In this document: piece after piece, positions 63,978-64,000 of the stretch
How positions within the stretch are numbered: the first letter of the stretch is position 1
How the letters are laid out: every line of letters begins with the position of its first letter
Source: Pseudomonas entomophila
GTDB lineage: Bacteria; Pseudomonadota; Gammaproteobacteria; Pseudomonadales; Pseudomonadaceae
Assembly: GCF_013523125.1 (NCBI RefSeq)
Contig: NZ_JAAMQJ010000015.1
Coordinates: 37,626-101,625, forward strand
Length of the DNA stretch: 64,000 nucleotides
Direction of reading: 5' to 3'
Position numbers and translations under genes: made by a program
Notes under the pieces: model-generated
The model's database searches: none
What the model saw: only the letters and a program-made list of their open reading frames with translations
What the model was told of the DNA's origin: nothing

Positions 63978-64000
63978 CGCCCTTCCGCTTTTCCCCTCCC

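Overview
The window is a high-GC Pseudomonas chromosome segment. Gene content and order point to the P. putida group: the Entner-Doudoroff/glucose-uptake block, the guaB-guaA, purL-mltF-tadA and xseA-leuA neighbourhoods, and pca genes of P. putida type. I see no prophage, insertion sequence, CRISPR array, rRNA or tRNA gene. Almost all DNA is coding, so most long ORFs on the opposite strand are GC-driven shadows. Comparisons with P. putida KT2440 below are from memory, not from a search.

Layout. 1-3.3 kb: purT (cut by the left edge), a VUT-family transporter, a DUF1289 protein, a gamma-class carbonic anhydrase and two Nudix hydrolases. 3.3-14.8 kb: an accessory surface region with an L,D-transpeptidase, a complete two-partner secretion pair (TpsB pore and a 1512-residue TpsA filamentous-haemagglutinin protein with no recognisable toxin end), a TAT-exported PhoX-type phosphatase and a large HET-C domain protein. 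14.9-25.3 kb: a NIF3/YqfO-like protein, purL, mltF, a multicopper oxidase overlapping tadA, a Sel1/TPR-like protein and a small membrane protein. 25.6-32 kb: a signalling island with a GGDEF-EAL protein, a soluble FIST-domain chemoreceptor and a membrane chemoreceptor with a periplasmic sensor. 32-39.3 kb: guaA, guaB, a zinc-ribbon hypothetical, an AmiD/AmpDh3-like amidase, xseA and an M23 peptidase. 39.5-41.4 kb: leuA preceded by a leucine-rich leader ORF.

41.5-57.5 kb is a compact glucose catabolism regulon: zwf-pgl-eda (minus strand) divergent from hexR; gtsABCD-oprB (glucose ABC importer plus outer-membrane porin); gltR-gtrS (two-component control of uptake); edd-glk upstream of gltR-gtrS; and gap divergent from edd. 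A TTGT-N7-ACAA palindrome between edd and gap, and a weaker site between zwf and hexR, fit control by the HexR protein encoded here. Glucose enters through OprB and GtsABCD, is phosphorylated by Glk and converted by Zwf, Pgl, Edd and Eda to pyruvate and glyceraldehyde-3-phosphate, the substrate of Gap.

57.7-61.3 kb holds pcaT, pcaF and pcaR of the beta-ketoadipate pathway, without pcaK and without pcaBDC alongside. A perfect 12-bp inverted repeat containing the PcaR half-site lies just upstream of pcaR. The right end carries a small conserved ORF and a Pit-type phosphate transporter.

The most interesting unexplained items are four intergenic loci with heptanucleotide arrays in opposed orientation (three next to purine genes), a leucine-rich leader ORF before leuA, the HET-C protein, the toxin-less TPS pair, a 9-bp perfect palindrome between gtsA and gtrS, and a REP pair at an apparent rearrangement junction between gap and pcaT.
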